NCBI GenBank assembly: GCA_022791355.1
Contig: JAAVYX010000045.1
Coordinates: 1 to 28,746, forward strand
Direction of reading: 5' to 3'
DNA: 28,746 bases
Source: Clostridiales bacterium
GTDB lineage: Bacteria; Bacillota; Clostridia; Oscillospirales; Acutalibacteraceae
The translations under genes were made by a program, and so were the position numbers. Below, one piece after another: positions 14,841-22,794 of this stretch; the first letter of the stretch is position 1; the number at the start of each line of letters is the position of its first letter. A model generated the notes under the pieces. That model worked only from the letters and a program-made list of their open reading frames with translations, ran no database searches and had not been told where the DNA came from.

Positions 14841-15148
14841 GATACGGCAATGCGAAAAGGGAAATAGCCATAAAATTACTATTGCAAATGCATAAAGTTT
14901 TTGCTATACTGAACACAAGCCTAAAGGAGAAGGGAAGGAGGGTAGGCTGAAGCGGCCCCCCTGCTGCCGCGGGTATACCTTATAATAGTGTATAGCCGGA
15001 ATACTGCTTTGGCGGCCGAAGAAACCATTGGCAAAAATCCACAAGATTTTGCTGGCTTGCTTGTGCAGAATAGGCTTGATTTCGTGGGATAAACGGCAAA
15101 ATATGGGCTTTTGTCCGAGCAATTACCGTTTATGGCTGAAATTAGATG
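14841..15148 (+). other. Intergenic region with an orphan promoter and purine-rich leader
   Basis: TTGCAA (14882-14887), a 17-bp spacer and TATACT (14905-14910) form a convincing promoter, but no reading frame with a start codon follows closely. The predicted transcript begins with a purine-rich stretch with several Shine-Dalgarno-like words (14924-14942) flanked by AGCCTA/TAGGCT, and then a GCGGC/GCCGC hairpin (about 14951-14970). It may be a small RNA or a distal leader for the next gene. The rest shows nothing I can name. Confidence 0.45.
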
Positions 15149-15176
15149 TTGACAACCTATGAAATCATGCTATAAT
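15149..15176 (+). promoter_or_regulatory. Near-consensus promoter of the cohesin-like protein gene
   Basis: Perfect TTGACA (15149-15154), a 16-bp spacer ending in TGC, and perfect TATAAT (15171-15176) combine both consensus hexamers with an extended -10. This is the best promoter in the window. Confidence 0.92.
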
Positions 15177-15230
15177 GATACTCGAAAGTAGGGAAACTAC
15201 ATTTCTAAAAAACAAAAAGGGGAAATCAAA

Positions 15231-16100
15231 ATGAAGAAAGTGTTTGCATCTGCTGTTGCAGCTGCGCTGGCGCTGACTATGGCTGTTCCCGCGTTTGCTG
15301 CGACCTCTGGTAAGATCTCTGTCAACCCTGATAAGGCGAATGCCAAGGCTGGAGACAAGATCGCGGTTGAGTTCAAGGTTGAAGGCGTAGCGGCCATGCT
15401 GGCTGTTGACGGTATCGCCGATACCGGCAACATCGGTGCTGGCGAATTGGCTATTATCTATGATCCGGCTCAGGTTACGCCTACGATGCCTGCTCGTAAG
15501 CTGCCTGGTTTCAGCGATCTGTTTGATATCCAGCAGCTCACTTTGATCAACGACGAAGACGGTGCTCCTGTCGGCAAGATCTCTATGGCCTTTGCGGATA
15601 CCTTGGTTACTGGTTCTGCTGCGGACTTTTCTCTGGGTACCATGGAGTTTACTGTCAAGGAGGACGTTGCTGACGGCACTGCTATTGAAATTTCCGTTGT
15701 TGCTCCCAGCGAAGGCGGCGCTGTGCTGGTAACTACCAGTAAGGATCCTTTGGCTACCGAAGGTCCCGATAGCGTTAGCGCCAGCATTACTGAGGATGTT
15801 GTTGAGATGGGTAAAGCTACCGTAACTGTCGGTGATGAGACCACTACTTCCGACTCCACCACTACTTCCGACTCCACCACTGATGATGGCAACACCACCA
15901 ACGCTGGCGACAGCAATACCAACGCTGGCGACAGCACCACCAATGCTGGCACCACCACTGGTACTTCCAATACTGGTACCAACACCAATAAGCCCAGCAG
16001 CAACAACAAGACTGGCGACGCTGGCGTTCTCGCCATCGGCGGTCTGATGGTTCTGGCGGCTGGCGCTACCATGCTGACCCTGAAGAAGAAGTCCAAGTAA
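15231..16100 (+). CDS. Secreted cell-surface protein with cohesin-like domain and TGDAG anchor
   Basis: The 289-residue product has a signal peptide (1-24, ending AFA-A). A beta-rich domain (about 26-200) has features of the cohesin/carbohydrate-binding fold: KISVNPDKANAKAGDKI at the start, ELAIIYDPAQV (72-82), and a closing ATVTV strand. A Thr/Ser/Asn/Gly/Asp linker (202-259) repeats TTSDST and NAGDS-T. The C-terminus is NKTGDAG (259-265), a hydrophobic helix and KKKSK, a sortase-type sorting-signal layout. Codon use is biased to GCT, GGT and ATC, unlike the GCC/GGC-rich neighbours. Together with the consensus promoter, a strong AAGGGGA site and a UUCG terminator, this suggests very high expression. 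No dockerin partner is visible in the window. The cohesin call is by pattern only. Confidence 0.8.
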   Translation: MKKVFASAVAAALALTMAVPAFAATSGKISVNPDKANAKAGDKIAVEFKVEGVAAMLAVDGIADTGNIGAGELAIIYDPAQVTPTMPARKLPGFSDLFDIQQLTLINDEDGAPVGKISMAFADTLVTGSAADFSLGTMEFTVKEDVADGTAIEISVVAPSEGGAVLVTTSKDPLATEGPDSVSASITEDVVEMGKATVTVGDETTTSDSTTTSDSTTDDGNTTNAGDSNTNAGDSTTNAGTTTGTSNTGTNTNKPSSNNKTGDAGVLAIGGLMVLAAGATMLTLKKKSK

Positions 16101-16134
16101 GATAACGGATAACCGTTAAAAGCTTTGCTTCTCG

Positions 16135-16166
16135 AACCCCTGTCTCTTCGGAGACAGGGGTTTTTT
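16135..16166 (+). terminator. Strong terminator after the cohesin-like gene
   Basis: AACCCCTGTCTC (16135-16146), tetraloop TTCG and GAGACAGGGGTT (16151-16162) form a perfect 12-bp stem followed by a T-run to 16166. Confidence 0.96.
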
Positions 16167-16242
16167 ATATAATTATATGGATTGTAAAAAAATTTGCAGA
16201 GACGCGCCGCTGCTCCTGGACTGGGGAAAATGGATAAAGCAG

Positions 16243-16271
16243 TTGACAAGGTTTTCACAAAAGCGTACAAT
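16243..16271 (+). promoter_or_regulatory. Promoter of ilvB
   Basis: Perfect TTGACA (16243-16248), a 17-bp spacer and TACAAT (16266-16271) lie about 110 bp upstream of the ilvB start, leaving a leader of about 100 nt. Confidence 0.88.
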
Positions 16272-16293
16272 AATCTGCAATTGAGTATGTTTT

Positions 16294-16357
16294 GGCCGGA
16301 ATCCTGTCCGTTTGCTAGAATACGCCAACAAGCGTAAAGGGATGCTTTGGTCCGGCC
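16294..16357 (+). other. Structured leader of ilvB
   Basis: GGCCGGA (16294-16300) pairs perfectly with TCCGGCC (16351-16357) and encloses 50 nt that contain smaller complementary words. The structure lies between the promoter and the AGGAG site of ilvB. There is no run of branched-chain amino acid codons and no T-box consensus that I can see. Confidence 0.45.
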
Positions 16358-16382
16358 GTCTGCATAGGAGCGTGATAACAGT

Positions 16383-18047
16383 ATGTATAAAACAGGGGCG
16401 CAGATCATCGTGGAATGTCTGCTGGAGCAGGGAGTCGATACGGTCTTCGGCTATCCGGGCGGCGCGGTGCTGAACATTTACGACGCGCTGTATGAATACA
16501 GGAGCCAAGTGACCCACATTTTGACCGCTCATGAGCAGGGCGCCTGCCATGCGGCCGATGGGTATGCCCGGGCCACCGGCCGTACCGGGGTGGTTTTCGC
16601 CACCTCTGGACCCGGCGCTACCAATCTGGTCACCGGTTTGGCTACCGCCTATATGGATTCTATTCCTCTCGTGGCCATAACCGGCAACGTATCGGTGGAC
16701 CTGCTGGGCCGGGATTCCTTCCAGGAGGTGGATATCACCGGCGTCACCACCCCCGTCACCAAGCACAATTTTATTGTGAGGGATGTAAAGGAGCTGGCTG
16801 CCACCATCCGCAGGGCCTTTCAAATCGCGGGCAGCGGACGGAAGGGGCCGGTGCTTGTAGACGTTCCCAAGGACGTGACGGCGGCCAAAACCCTATATGC
16901 GCCGGAACAGCCTGTATGGCCGCCGGTCTGCGCGCCGGACGAGGGGGAAATCTGCCGGGCGGTGGAGCTGTTGGATCAGGCCAAGCGACCGCTGCTCTAT
17001 GCGGGCGGCGGCGTCATCGCGGCCGGGGCGGCGGAGGAGCTGCAACGGCTAGCCCGCCGGGGCCGGATACCGGTGGCCATGTCCCTGATGGGATTAGGGG
17101 CTTACCCGTCCGGCGATTCATTGTGCCTGGGTATGATCGGTATGCACGGGACTCAAGCCGCCAACCGGGCCTCTCAGCTTTGCGACCTGCTGCTTGTGGC
17201 CGGCGCCCGGTTTTCCGACCGTGTGGCCGGCAACCGGGACAAGTTCGCTCCAAACGCGCAGATTGTTCATCTGGATATCGACCCGGCCGAGTTCCGCAAA
17301 AACGTGCGGGCCGATTGGACGGTAGAAGGAGACCTGAAGACCGTGCTGGAACGTTTGGCCGACGGGATATCTGAAAAGACAAAGGGTTGGATAGAAGAAA
17401 TTCGCAGTCGGCCCCTGCCGGCTTTGCGGGATCAGCCTGTAGAGGAACCCGATTTGGTCCAGCCCCGCGCCGTTATTGAGACAGTGGCCCGGCTGGCGCG
17501 GGACCCTGTTATCGTTACCGACGTGGGCCAACACCAGATGTGGACGGCCCAATGCTTCCCCTTCCGCCAGCCTCGCCGGCTGCTGACCTCCGGCGGCTTG
17601 GGTACAATGGGGTATGGATTGGGGGCGGCTATCGGGGCCCAAGCCGCCTTTCCCGGTAAACAGGTGGTGCTTTTCACCGGCGACGGCAGCTTCCATATGA
17701 ACCTAAACGAGCTGGTCACCTTGGCCTCCTACGACCTGCCGGTAACTGTTATCGTTATGAATAACCAGGTGTTGGGCATGGTCCGCCAGTGGCAGAAGGT
17801 CTTTTACGGGAGCCGCTTTTCGGCTACGGATCCCCATCGGCCCACCGATTATGTCAAGCTGGCCCAGGCCTTTGGGCTGGAAGGGCTGCGGATTCGGACG
17901 GCCGCCGACCTGCAGCCGGTTCTGCATGACGCTCTGACAGCCGGCCGCCCGATAGTGGTGGACTGCCGTATTTCTCCCGATGCAAACGTTCTGCCCATGA
18001 TCCCGCCGGGCGGAACGGCAGAGGATATCATGCTGGAAATGGAGTAG
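16383..18047 (+). CDS. ilvB: Acetolactate synthase, large catalytic subunit
   Basis: This thiamine diphosphate enzyme makes acetolactate or acetohydroxybutyrate, the first common step of branched-chain amino acid synthesis. The 554-residue protein is full length. E51 in AHEQGACHAADGYAR is the cofactor-activating Glu. SFQEVDITGVTTPVTKHNF is a typical biosynthetic AHAS segment. GDG (433-435) through N460-N461 forms the metal-diphosphate motif. A TAGGAG site precedes the ATG. It has its own promoter and no ilvN, ilvC or ilvD neighbour, so a regulatory subunit must be encoded elsewhere or be absent. A catabolic (AlsS-like) role is less likely from the sequence pattern. Confidence 0.94.
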   Translation: MYKTGAQIIVECLLEQGVDTVFGYPGGAVLNIYDALYEYRSQVTHILTAHEQGACHAADGYARATGRTGVVFATSGPGATNLVTGLATAYMDSIPLVAITGNVSVDLLGRDSFQEVDITGVTTPVTKHNFIVRDVKELAATIRRAFQIAGSGRKGPVLVDVPKDVTAAKTLYAPEQPVWPPVCAPDEGEICRAVELLDQAKRPLLYAGGGVIAAGAAEELQRLARRGRIPVAMSLMGLGAYPSGDSLCLGMIGMHGTQAANRASQLCDLLLVAGARFSDRVAGNRDKFAPNAQIVHLDIDPAEFRKNVRADWTVEGDLKTVLERLADGISEKTKGWIEEIRSRPLPALRDQPVEEPDLVQPRAVIETVARLARDPVIVTDVGQHQMWTAQCFPFRQPRRLLTSGGLGTMGYGLGAAIGAQAAFPGKQVVLFTGDGSFHMNLNELVTLASYDLPVTVIVMNNQVLGMVRQWQKVFYGSRFSATDPHRPTDYVKLAQAFGLEGLRIRTAADLQPVLHDALTAGRPIVVDCRISPDANVLPMIPPGGTAEDIMLEME

Positions 18048-18058
18048 CTTGTGGCTTT

Positions 18059-18083
18059 AACTTCAAAACAATGTTTTGAAGTT
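18059..18083 (+). terminator. AT-rich hairpin after ilvB, possible weak terminator
   Basis: AACTTCAAAAC (18059-18069) and GTTTTGAAGTT (18073-18083) form a perfect 11-bp stem with an AAT loop. It is AT-rich and has no proper T-run, so it may act poorly as a terminator or serve another purpose. Confidence 0.4.
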
Positions 18084-18193
18084 TGTTTGGCGTATCTAAG
18101 CGAATGGCCTTTGGACCTTCACATAGATGGACAGCGGAGAATCCTATATCCCTTTTTGCGTTTGCAGACACATTCTGGGCTGCCAAATCCCGA

Positions 18194-18222
18194 TTGCTTT
18201 TTTTGGACTTTTATACTATAAT
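18194..18222 (+). promoter_or_regulatory. Promoter of the toroid surface protein gene
   Basis: TTGCTT (18194-18199), a 17-bp spacer and a perfect TATAAT (18217-18222) lie about 80 bp upstream of the start codon. Confidence 0.8.
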
Positions 18223-18305
18223 GCAAATACGTAAGCTTTCGCCGGGAAAGGACTGTGCGCGGGCGGAAGCGGAATAAGGAAGGCGCAGTCGGAAAGGATG
18301 GGATT

Positions 18306-19520
18306 ATGAAAAAGTGCAAAAGCCTGCTGGCGTCTCTGCTGGCTGTGTCGGTTGTGACCAGCGCGGCGGTTCCAGCCATGGCGGCCGAAAAGGCCGAGCT
18401 CACCGTTTCGGAGCGATTGGAAAAGGCCGTTGTTTACATGAAGGATACCTATAAGGAGAGCTTTGTCTCTGGCGATATGAAGGCCAATATGTGGACCCTG
18501 CTCTGCGCCGCAGGCGCGGATAAGGCGGGCGATGCGGAGTATGCCTTTCTGATTCCTGATACGGATGTTAGCTGGCTGGGAGAGACCTCCTCCCTCGGCG
18601 ATTACGCCACGACCATTATGAGTCTGCTGTTGCTCCAGCAAAATCCCGCCGATATGGGCGGACGTAATCTGGTGCAGGAGCTGGCTGACAAGCAGGAGGA
18701 GAAGGGCGGCTTTACCGGCCCGGCCGGAGCGGCCACCGCCAACGAGCTGCCCTTTGTTTTAGCGGCTCTGGATCTGGCCGGCGCGGATTACAACGCCCAG
18801 GGCGGTCTGGATTCCCTTACGGCCCTGCGCAAGGCCGACGGCGGTTATAGCTGGGACAGTTCGGCGGCCGAGAGCAATGTGGATACCGCGGGGCTGGCTC
18901 TTTTTGCCATGGCGGATGTGGAGCTGGCAAAGGGAATGCTACAGCCCACCATCGATTACCTGAAAGGGACCATAAACGCAGACGGCTATTTTGTGGGTAA
19001 GGACGCCTACGCCACTGCCAACGCCTGTTCCCAGGCTTCGGCCGTCGCCGGTCTGGCTGCGGCGGGTGCGGATATGTCCGGGGCGGACTATGCGCCGGCC
19101 GTACAGGCCTTGTTCGCTTTCCAGAATGAGGACGGCGGTTTTCTGTACGACAGCGAGGCCGATCAGCCCGACTACTACAGCACCTATCAGGGCGCGTTGG
19201 CCCTGACGGCTCTTAAGCTGGCGGACGGGTCGCGCCCGCCTGTGGAGGATACCGCTACCAGCTCTGAGACGACCGCCGAAGGAACAGGGACTACCGACAG
19301 CGCCGCTTCCGGCGATTCGGATACCGTGAAGCCTGCCGGAACGGGGAGTAGTCAGTCTGGCAATCACCGAACCGGCGACGCGGGTTTGCATCCCCTGATT
19401 ATCGTGGTGCTGGTGGTGGCCGTGGCCGCGGTTGCGGCCTGTGTGGTGGCGCCAATGGTTAAGAAAAAGAAGAACACAAACGACCGCGGCGACGATGACT
19501 TCAGCGATTCTGACGAGTAA
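18306..19520 (+). CDS. Secreted alpha/alpha-toroid (prenyltransferase/squalene-cyclase repeat) surface protein with TGDAG anchor
   Basis: The 404-residue product has a signal peptide (1-27, ending AMA-A). Four or more repeats follow with a G-G-(F/Y) turn and a hydrophobic helix: GGFTGPAG (134), DGGYSWDS (178), ADGYFVGK (225) and DGGFLYDS (276). These are marks of the alpha/alpha-toroid fold shared by terpene cyclases, prenyltransferases and cobalamin-binding intrinsic factor. No cyclase acid motif is evident, so a binding role is more likely than catalysis. A Thr/Ser/Gly linker (312-352) leads to RTGDAG (355-360), a membrane helix (about 362-384), KKKK and an acidic tail. The start at 18306 has AAAGGATG upstream; an in-frame ATG at 18255 would put 17 charged residues before the signal peptide. 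Confidence 0.82.
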   Translation: MKKCKSLLASLLAVSVVTSAAVPAMAAEKAELTVSERLEKAVVYMKDTYKESFVSGDMKANMWTLLCAAGADKAGDAEYAFLIPDTDVSWLGETSSLGDYATTIMSLLLLQQNPADMGGRNLVQELADKQEEKGGFTGPAGAATANELPFVLAALDLAGADYNAQGGLDSLTALRKADGGYSWDSSAAESNVDTAGLALFAMADVELAKGMLQPTIDYLKGTINADGYFVGKDAYATANACSQASAVAGLAAAGADMSGADYAPAVQALFAFQNEDGGFLYDSEADQPDYYSTYQGALALTALKLADGSRPPVEDTATSSETTAEGTGTTDSAASGDSDTVKPAGTGSSQSGNHRTGDAGLHPLIIVVLVVAVAAVAACVVAPMVKKKKNTNDRGDDDFSDSDE

Positions 19521-19534
19521 ATCGAATAAACGAA

Positions 19535-19564
19535 CGGCCTGGGCAAAAGCCCAGGCTGTTTTTT
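19535..19564 (+). terminator. Terminator after the toroid protein gene
   Basis: GCCTGGGC (19537-19544), loop AAAA and GCCCAGGC (19549-19556) form a perfect stem followed by TGTTTTTT. Confidence 0.94.
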
Positions 19565-19607
19565 AATATGCCGCAGCGGCAAAATGATTTACGCCGGGCG
19601 GTAGGTG

Positions 19608-19763
19608 TGGTATAATAACCGCAAAACGGTTATTATACCTGACGGATGGCCCCATGCGCAGAGCGCAGGGGTGCCAAATTATACCATGGGCTTGCGCTTA
19701 TGGTATAATGTCCGCAAAGCACTTATTATACCTGACGGGATGGCCCCATGCGCAGAGCGGCCA
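19608..19763 (+). repeat. Tandem palindromic repeats related to repeat B
   Basis: Two direct units begin at 19608 and 19701 (period 93 bp). Each reads TGGTATAAT, then a CCGCAAA core, TTATTATACCTGACGG and ATGGCCCCATGCGCAGAGCG. Unit 1 contains a perfect 13-bp inverted repeat, GGTATAATAACCG (19609-19621) with CGGTTATTATACC (19627-19639). A perfect 10-bp pair, ATTATACCAT (19678-19687) and ATGGTATAAT (19700-19709), bridges the units. A related word occurs at 8797-8821 and 22806-22833. The 19565-20026 gap has no gene; its last part (19880-20026) shows only an A-rich stretch before the next ribosome site. Confidence 0.85.
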
Positions 19764-19807
19764 TGCTTATTATTGTTCCGTATGGCGGGAGGGTTCTCGG
19801 CAGATTT

Positions 19808-19903
19808 GAACTTCTTTTGTTTAGCTGGGATAGAGATTTCGCGCCAGGTAACCCGAAAAGAAAACCTGGCGTGAAACCTCTTACCTATCAAAAAAGAAAG
19901 TCT
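19808..19903. repeat. Head-to-head copies of the repeat A end motif forming a hairpin
   Basis: TTTCGCGCCAGGT (19837-19849) and ACCTGGCGTGAAA (19864-19876) form a 13-bp stem with one G-U pair and a 14-nt loop. Outward from this stem, each arm continues with sequence resembling the 27403-27440 end of repeat A: on the minus strand a CCCAGCTAAACAAAAGAAG tail, on the plus strand an ACCTATCAAAAAAGAAAG tail. Confidence 0.65.
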
Positions 19904-20026
19904 CCGCTCATCTAAGAAAAAACGGACCTTTAACTAAAAAAGATAAAGCGGCAAGTATAAAAAGACGACATATCCCTGCATACATGCCACAAAAGACAAA
20001 TTTATAAAACGCTTGGGGGATTTGAT

Positions 20027-22708
20027 ATGGACCAGCGGTTGACCGAATGTCTGGAAAACAGGCAGGGCAGTTATATCCTGCCTTTTTTCTGGCAGCATGG
20101 GGAGGAGCACGCCCGTTTGCTGGAAGAAATGGAGGCTATAGCAGGCAGCAACGTCCGAGAATTCTGCGTGGAGAGCCGGATACATGAGCAGTTTGGCCAG
20201 GAGGCTTGGTGGAAGGATATGGGCTTTATTCTGGAAGAGGCCCGCAAACGGCATATGAAGGTCTGGCTGCTGGACGATAAACGGTTTCCCAGCGGGTACG
20301 CCAACGATATCCTGCGCCGGCAGTATCCCCACCTGCGCAAGCGGGGAATCAGGGAAGTTCATATGGATTTTCTGGGGCCCTTATCCCACGGGGTTCTGCC
20401 CTCCTATGGCCGCTTTAACCCGGAGACCGAGCGGCTGCTTGGGATATACGCCTTTAAGCGGAGTGGGAAAGGAGAGTCCCTCTGTGGCGGGCCGGTGGAA
20501 CTCACCGGTTTTCAGCGGGACGGCCTGCTCTATTGGGAGATACCCGACGGGGTCTGGCGGGTTTTCTGGATTATCGACACCGACGCTTCGCCCGACTGTT
20601 ATCGGGACTACCTGGACATGCTGCATCCCGACTCTTGCCGGCTGATGCTGGAGACGGTTTACGAGCCGCACTATGCCCATTTTGCCCCTTACTTTGGAAA
20701 TACTTTTCAGGGCTTTTTCTCCGACGAGCCCTGCTTTGGAAACGATGCGGGAACCTATGATTCCAAGCTGGGCCGGCCGGGCATGGTCCTGCCCTTCCGG
20801 GATACCCTGCTGCCCCGGCTGGCGGAGGCTGTGGGGGCCGCACCGGAAAAGGCCGCCGGTTTGCTGCCCGCTTTGTGGTACGACTGCGAGGGAATCTCTC
20901 CCCGGGTTCGGACGTCTTATATGGATATCATTACCAAGGCCTACAGCCAAAACTTCGGCTGGATGCTGGGGGACTGGTGCCGGGCCCACGGGGTCAAGTA
21001 CATCGGTCATGTCATCGAGGACATGAACGCCCACATGCGCACAGGCTATGGAGCCGGCCACTTTTTCCGGGCGCTGGACGGACAGGATATGGCAGGGATC
21101 GATATAGTGCTCAACCAATGGATTCCCGGCCTTACCGATACGGTGCACACGGCCAGTATCGCGGGGGGCGTGGCCGACCCGGCCTTTTTCAACTATACCT
21201 TGGCCAAGCTAGCCGCCTCCCACAGTCACCTGCAGCCCCTCAAACGGGGACGGGCCATGTGCGAAATTTTCGGGGCTTTCGGTTGGGCCGAGGGTCTGCC
21301 CATGATGAAGCGGATGGCCGATCACATGCTGGTCAACGGGATCAATCATTTTGTCCCCCACGCCTTTTCTCCCCGCTGTCCTGATGGGGACTGTCCGCCC
21401 CATTTTTACGCTGGCGGGACCAATCCCCAGTTTCCCTTGTTTGGCGAACTGACGGCCTATATGCAGCGCATGAGCCATATGCTCGCTGGCGGCCTGCACA
21501 AGGCCAGCGCGGCGGTGTTCTACAACGCCGAGGCCGAGTGGGCGGGCGGCGAATATATGCTCTTCCAGGAGGTCTGCCGGGCCCTGACCAGAGGGTTTAT
21601 TGACTTTGACGTCGTCCATGAGGACCTGTTACAGGACGGCGCGGCCCAGGTGCGGGAGGGCAAGCTCTGGATCAACGGCGAAGCCTTTGGCGCGCTGGCG
21701 GTAGCCTACAGCGAAAGACTTCCTGCCGCTCTGTTGAAAACGCTGGCCGGTTTGGCCCGGCAGGGCCTGGACGTGGTTTTTGTGGGCGGCCTATGCAAGG
21801 CGTCTTGCGAGGGAAGCGACGTTGGGGAGCTGAACGCTCTGTTTCACACTCTTCCGCTAGACGGTTTGGTAAGCTGGATGCGGGAACGGGGGCATTTTGA
21901 GCTGCAATGCGAGCCGTTTTGCCCCGACCTGCGGTTCTATCACATCCAGCGGGACGGCGGCGACGTTTACATGTTTTATAACCAGAGCCTCGCCCGGCCG
22001 GCAGACGTCCGAATCCATCTGCCCAGCGAAGGCCCCTGTCTGTTTTACGACGCTTTCCAAAACCGGGTATCCGCGGCCCAGGCGCCGGACGGCTGGCTGC
22101 CCCTCTATCTGCCCGGCGGCTGTTCGGCGCTAGTGGTTTTCGACGGGAGTCGGAAGGGCGGAGAAGGGACCGTCTCCCCGCCGCTGGCCCCGGCCGTTTT
22201 CGACGGGAAGCAAACCGATGGGAAAAGGGCGGAATCCTTGACGCCGGCCCTGCGTCCCGACAGGGAAATGGAGGCGAGCGGTACGGAATGGGAGGATTTC
22301 CAGATATCCTTATGTCCGGCGGGGGAAGAAGAATTTTCGCCCTACGGCCGCTTTGCCCCCGACCGTCTGCCCGATCTTACCGCCGACCCGGCCTATAGCC
22401 GCTTCTGCGGAACCATCCGTTATGAGACGGCGTTTCGCCTAGAAGGCCGAATCGACGGCTTCCTGCTGGATTTGGGACAGGTGGGGGAGACGGCGCAGGT
22501 CTGGGTCAATGGGGTCTATTGCGGAGCGGCCATTCAAGCGCCCTACCGGTTCCGGCTGCCGGACGTTCTGCGGCCGGGGGGGAACCGGCTGGCGGTAGAG
22601 GCGGTCAACAGCCCGGCCTATCGGGAGCGGGACTATTTTTCCGGCTTCCTGCCCTTCCCGCCGTCCGGCTTGCTAGGCCCGGTACGATTGCTGCGGGAAA
22701 AGGACTAA
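20027..22708 (+). CDS. GH106-like glycoside hydrolase (putative alpha-L-rhamnosidase)
   Basis: This 893-residue protein resembles the large GH106/rhamnosidase-like hydrolases of gut anaerobes. An N-terminal TIM-barrel-like catalytic region carries SDEPCFGN (E234) and KYIGHVIED (E331), the sort of conserved acid-bearing segments found in this group. A helical and beta-sandwich middle follows. A C-terminal galactose-binding-like jelly roll (about 765-885, with VWVNGVYCG and GGNRLAVEAVNSP) closes it. There is no signal peptide, so it acts in the cytoplasm on imported oligosaccharides or glycosides. The linker at about 708-745 is low in conserved features. GGGGGAT precedes the ATG. It is transcribed alone, with no sugar transporter adjacent. 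The fold call is fair; the exact sugar is inference. Confidence 0.72.
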   Translation: MDQRLTECLENRQGSYILPFFWQHGEEHARLLEEMEAIAGSNVREFCVESRIHEQFGQEAWWKDMGFILEEARKRHMKVWLLDDKRFPSGYANDILRRQYPHLRKRGIREVHMDFLGPLSHGVLPSYGRFNPETERLLGIYAFKRSGKGESLCGGPVELTGFQRDGLLYWEIPDGVWRVFWIIDTDASPDCYRDYLDMLHPDSCRLMLETVYEPHYAHFAPYFGNTFQGFFSDEPCFGNDAGTYDSKLGRPGMVLPFRDTLLPRLAEAVGAAPEKAAGLLPALWYDCEGISPRVRTSYMDIITKAYSQNFGWMLGDWCRAHGVKYIGHVIEDMNAHMRTGYGAGHFFRALDGQDMAGIDIVLNQWIPGLTDTVHTASIAGGVADPAFFNYTLAKLAASHSHLQPLKRGRAMCEIFGAFGWAEGLPMMKRMADHMLVNGINHFVPHAFSPRCPDGDCPPHFYAGGTNPQFPLFGELTAYMQRMSHMLAGGLHKASAAVFYNAEAEWAGGEYMLFQEVCRALTRGFIDFDVVHEDLLQDGAAQVREGKLWINGEAFGALAVAYSERLPAALLKTLAGLARQGLDVVFVGGLCKASCEGSDVGELNALFHTLPLDGLVSWMRERGHFELQCEPFCPDLRFYHIQRDGGDVYMFYNQSLARPADVRIHLPSEGPCLFYDAFQNRVSAAQAPDGWLPLYLPGGCSALVVFDGSRKGGEGTVSPPLAPAVFDGKQTDGKRAESLTPALRPDREMEASGTEWEDFQISLCPAGEEEFSPYGRFAPDRLPDLTADPAYSRFCGTIRYETAFRLEGRIDGFLLDLGQVGETAQVWVNGVYCGAAIQAPYRFRLPDVLRPGGNRLAVEAVNSPAYRERDYFSGFLPFPPSGLLGPVRLLREKD

Positions 22709-22713
22709 AAGGA

Positions 22714-22743
22714 AAAACCGCGCCGGGTTTCCGGCGCGGTTTT
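22714..22743. terminator. Terminator shared by the glycosidase and the convergent phosphoglucomutase
   Basis: AAACCGCGCCGG (22715-22726), loop GTTT and CCGGCGCGGTTT (22731-22742) form a perfect 12-bp stem with an A-run on one side and a T-run on the other. It follows the glycosidase stop by 5 bp and is symmetrical, so it can also stop minus-strand transcription. Confidence 0.95.
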
Positions 22744-22794
22744 GCGCTGTATGATATAGAATTTTGCTTTTTGTTCGGACGCGGGCCTCCGCTC

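Noticed and set aside
19605..19874. An 89-codon frame over the tandem palindromes.
   Set aside because: It contains the duplicated WYN-x-RK and IIPDG words only because the DNA unit is repeated with a period divisible by three, and it has no ribosome site.
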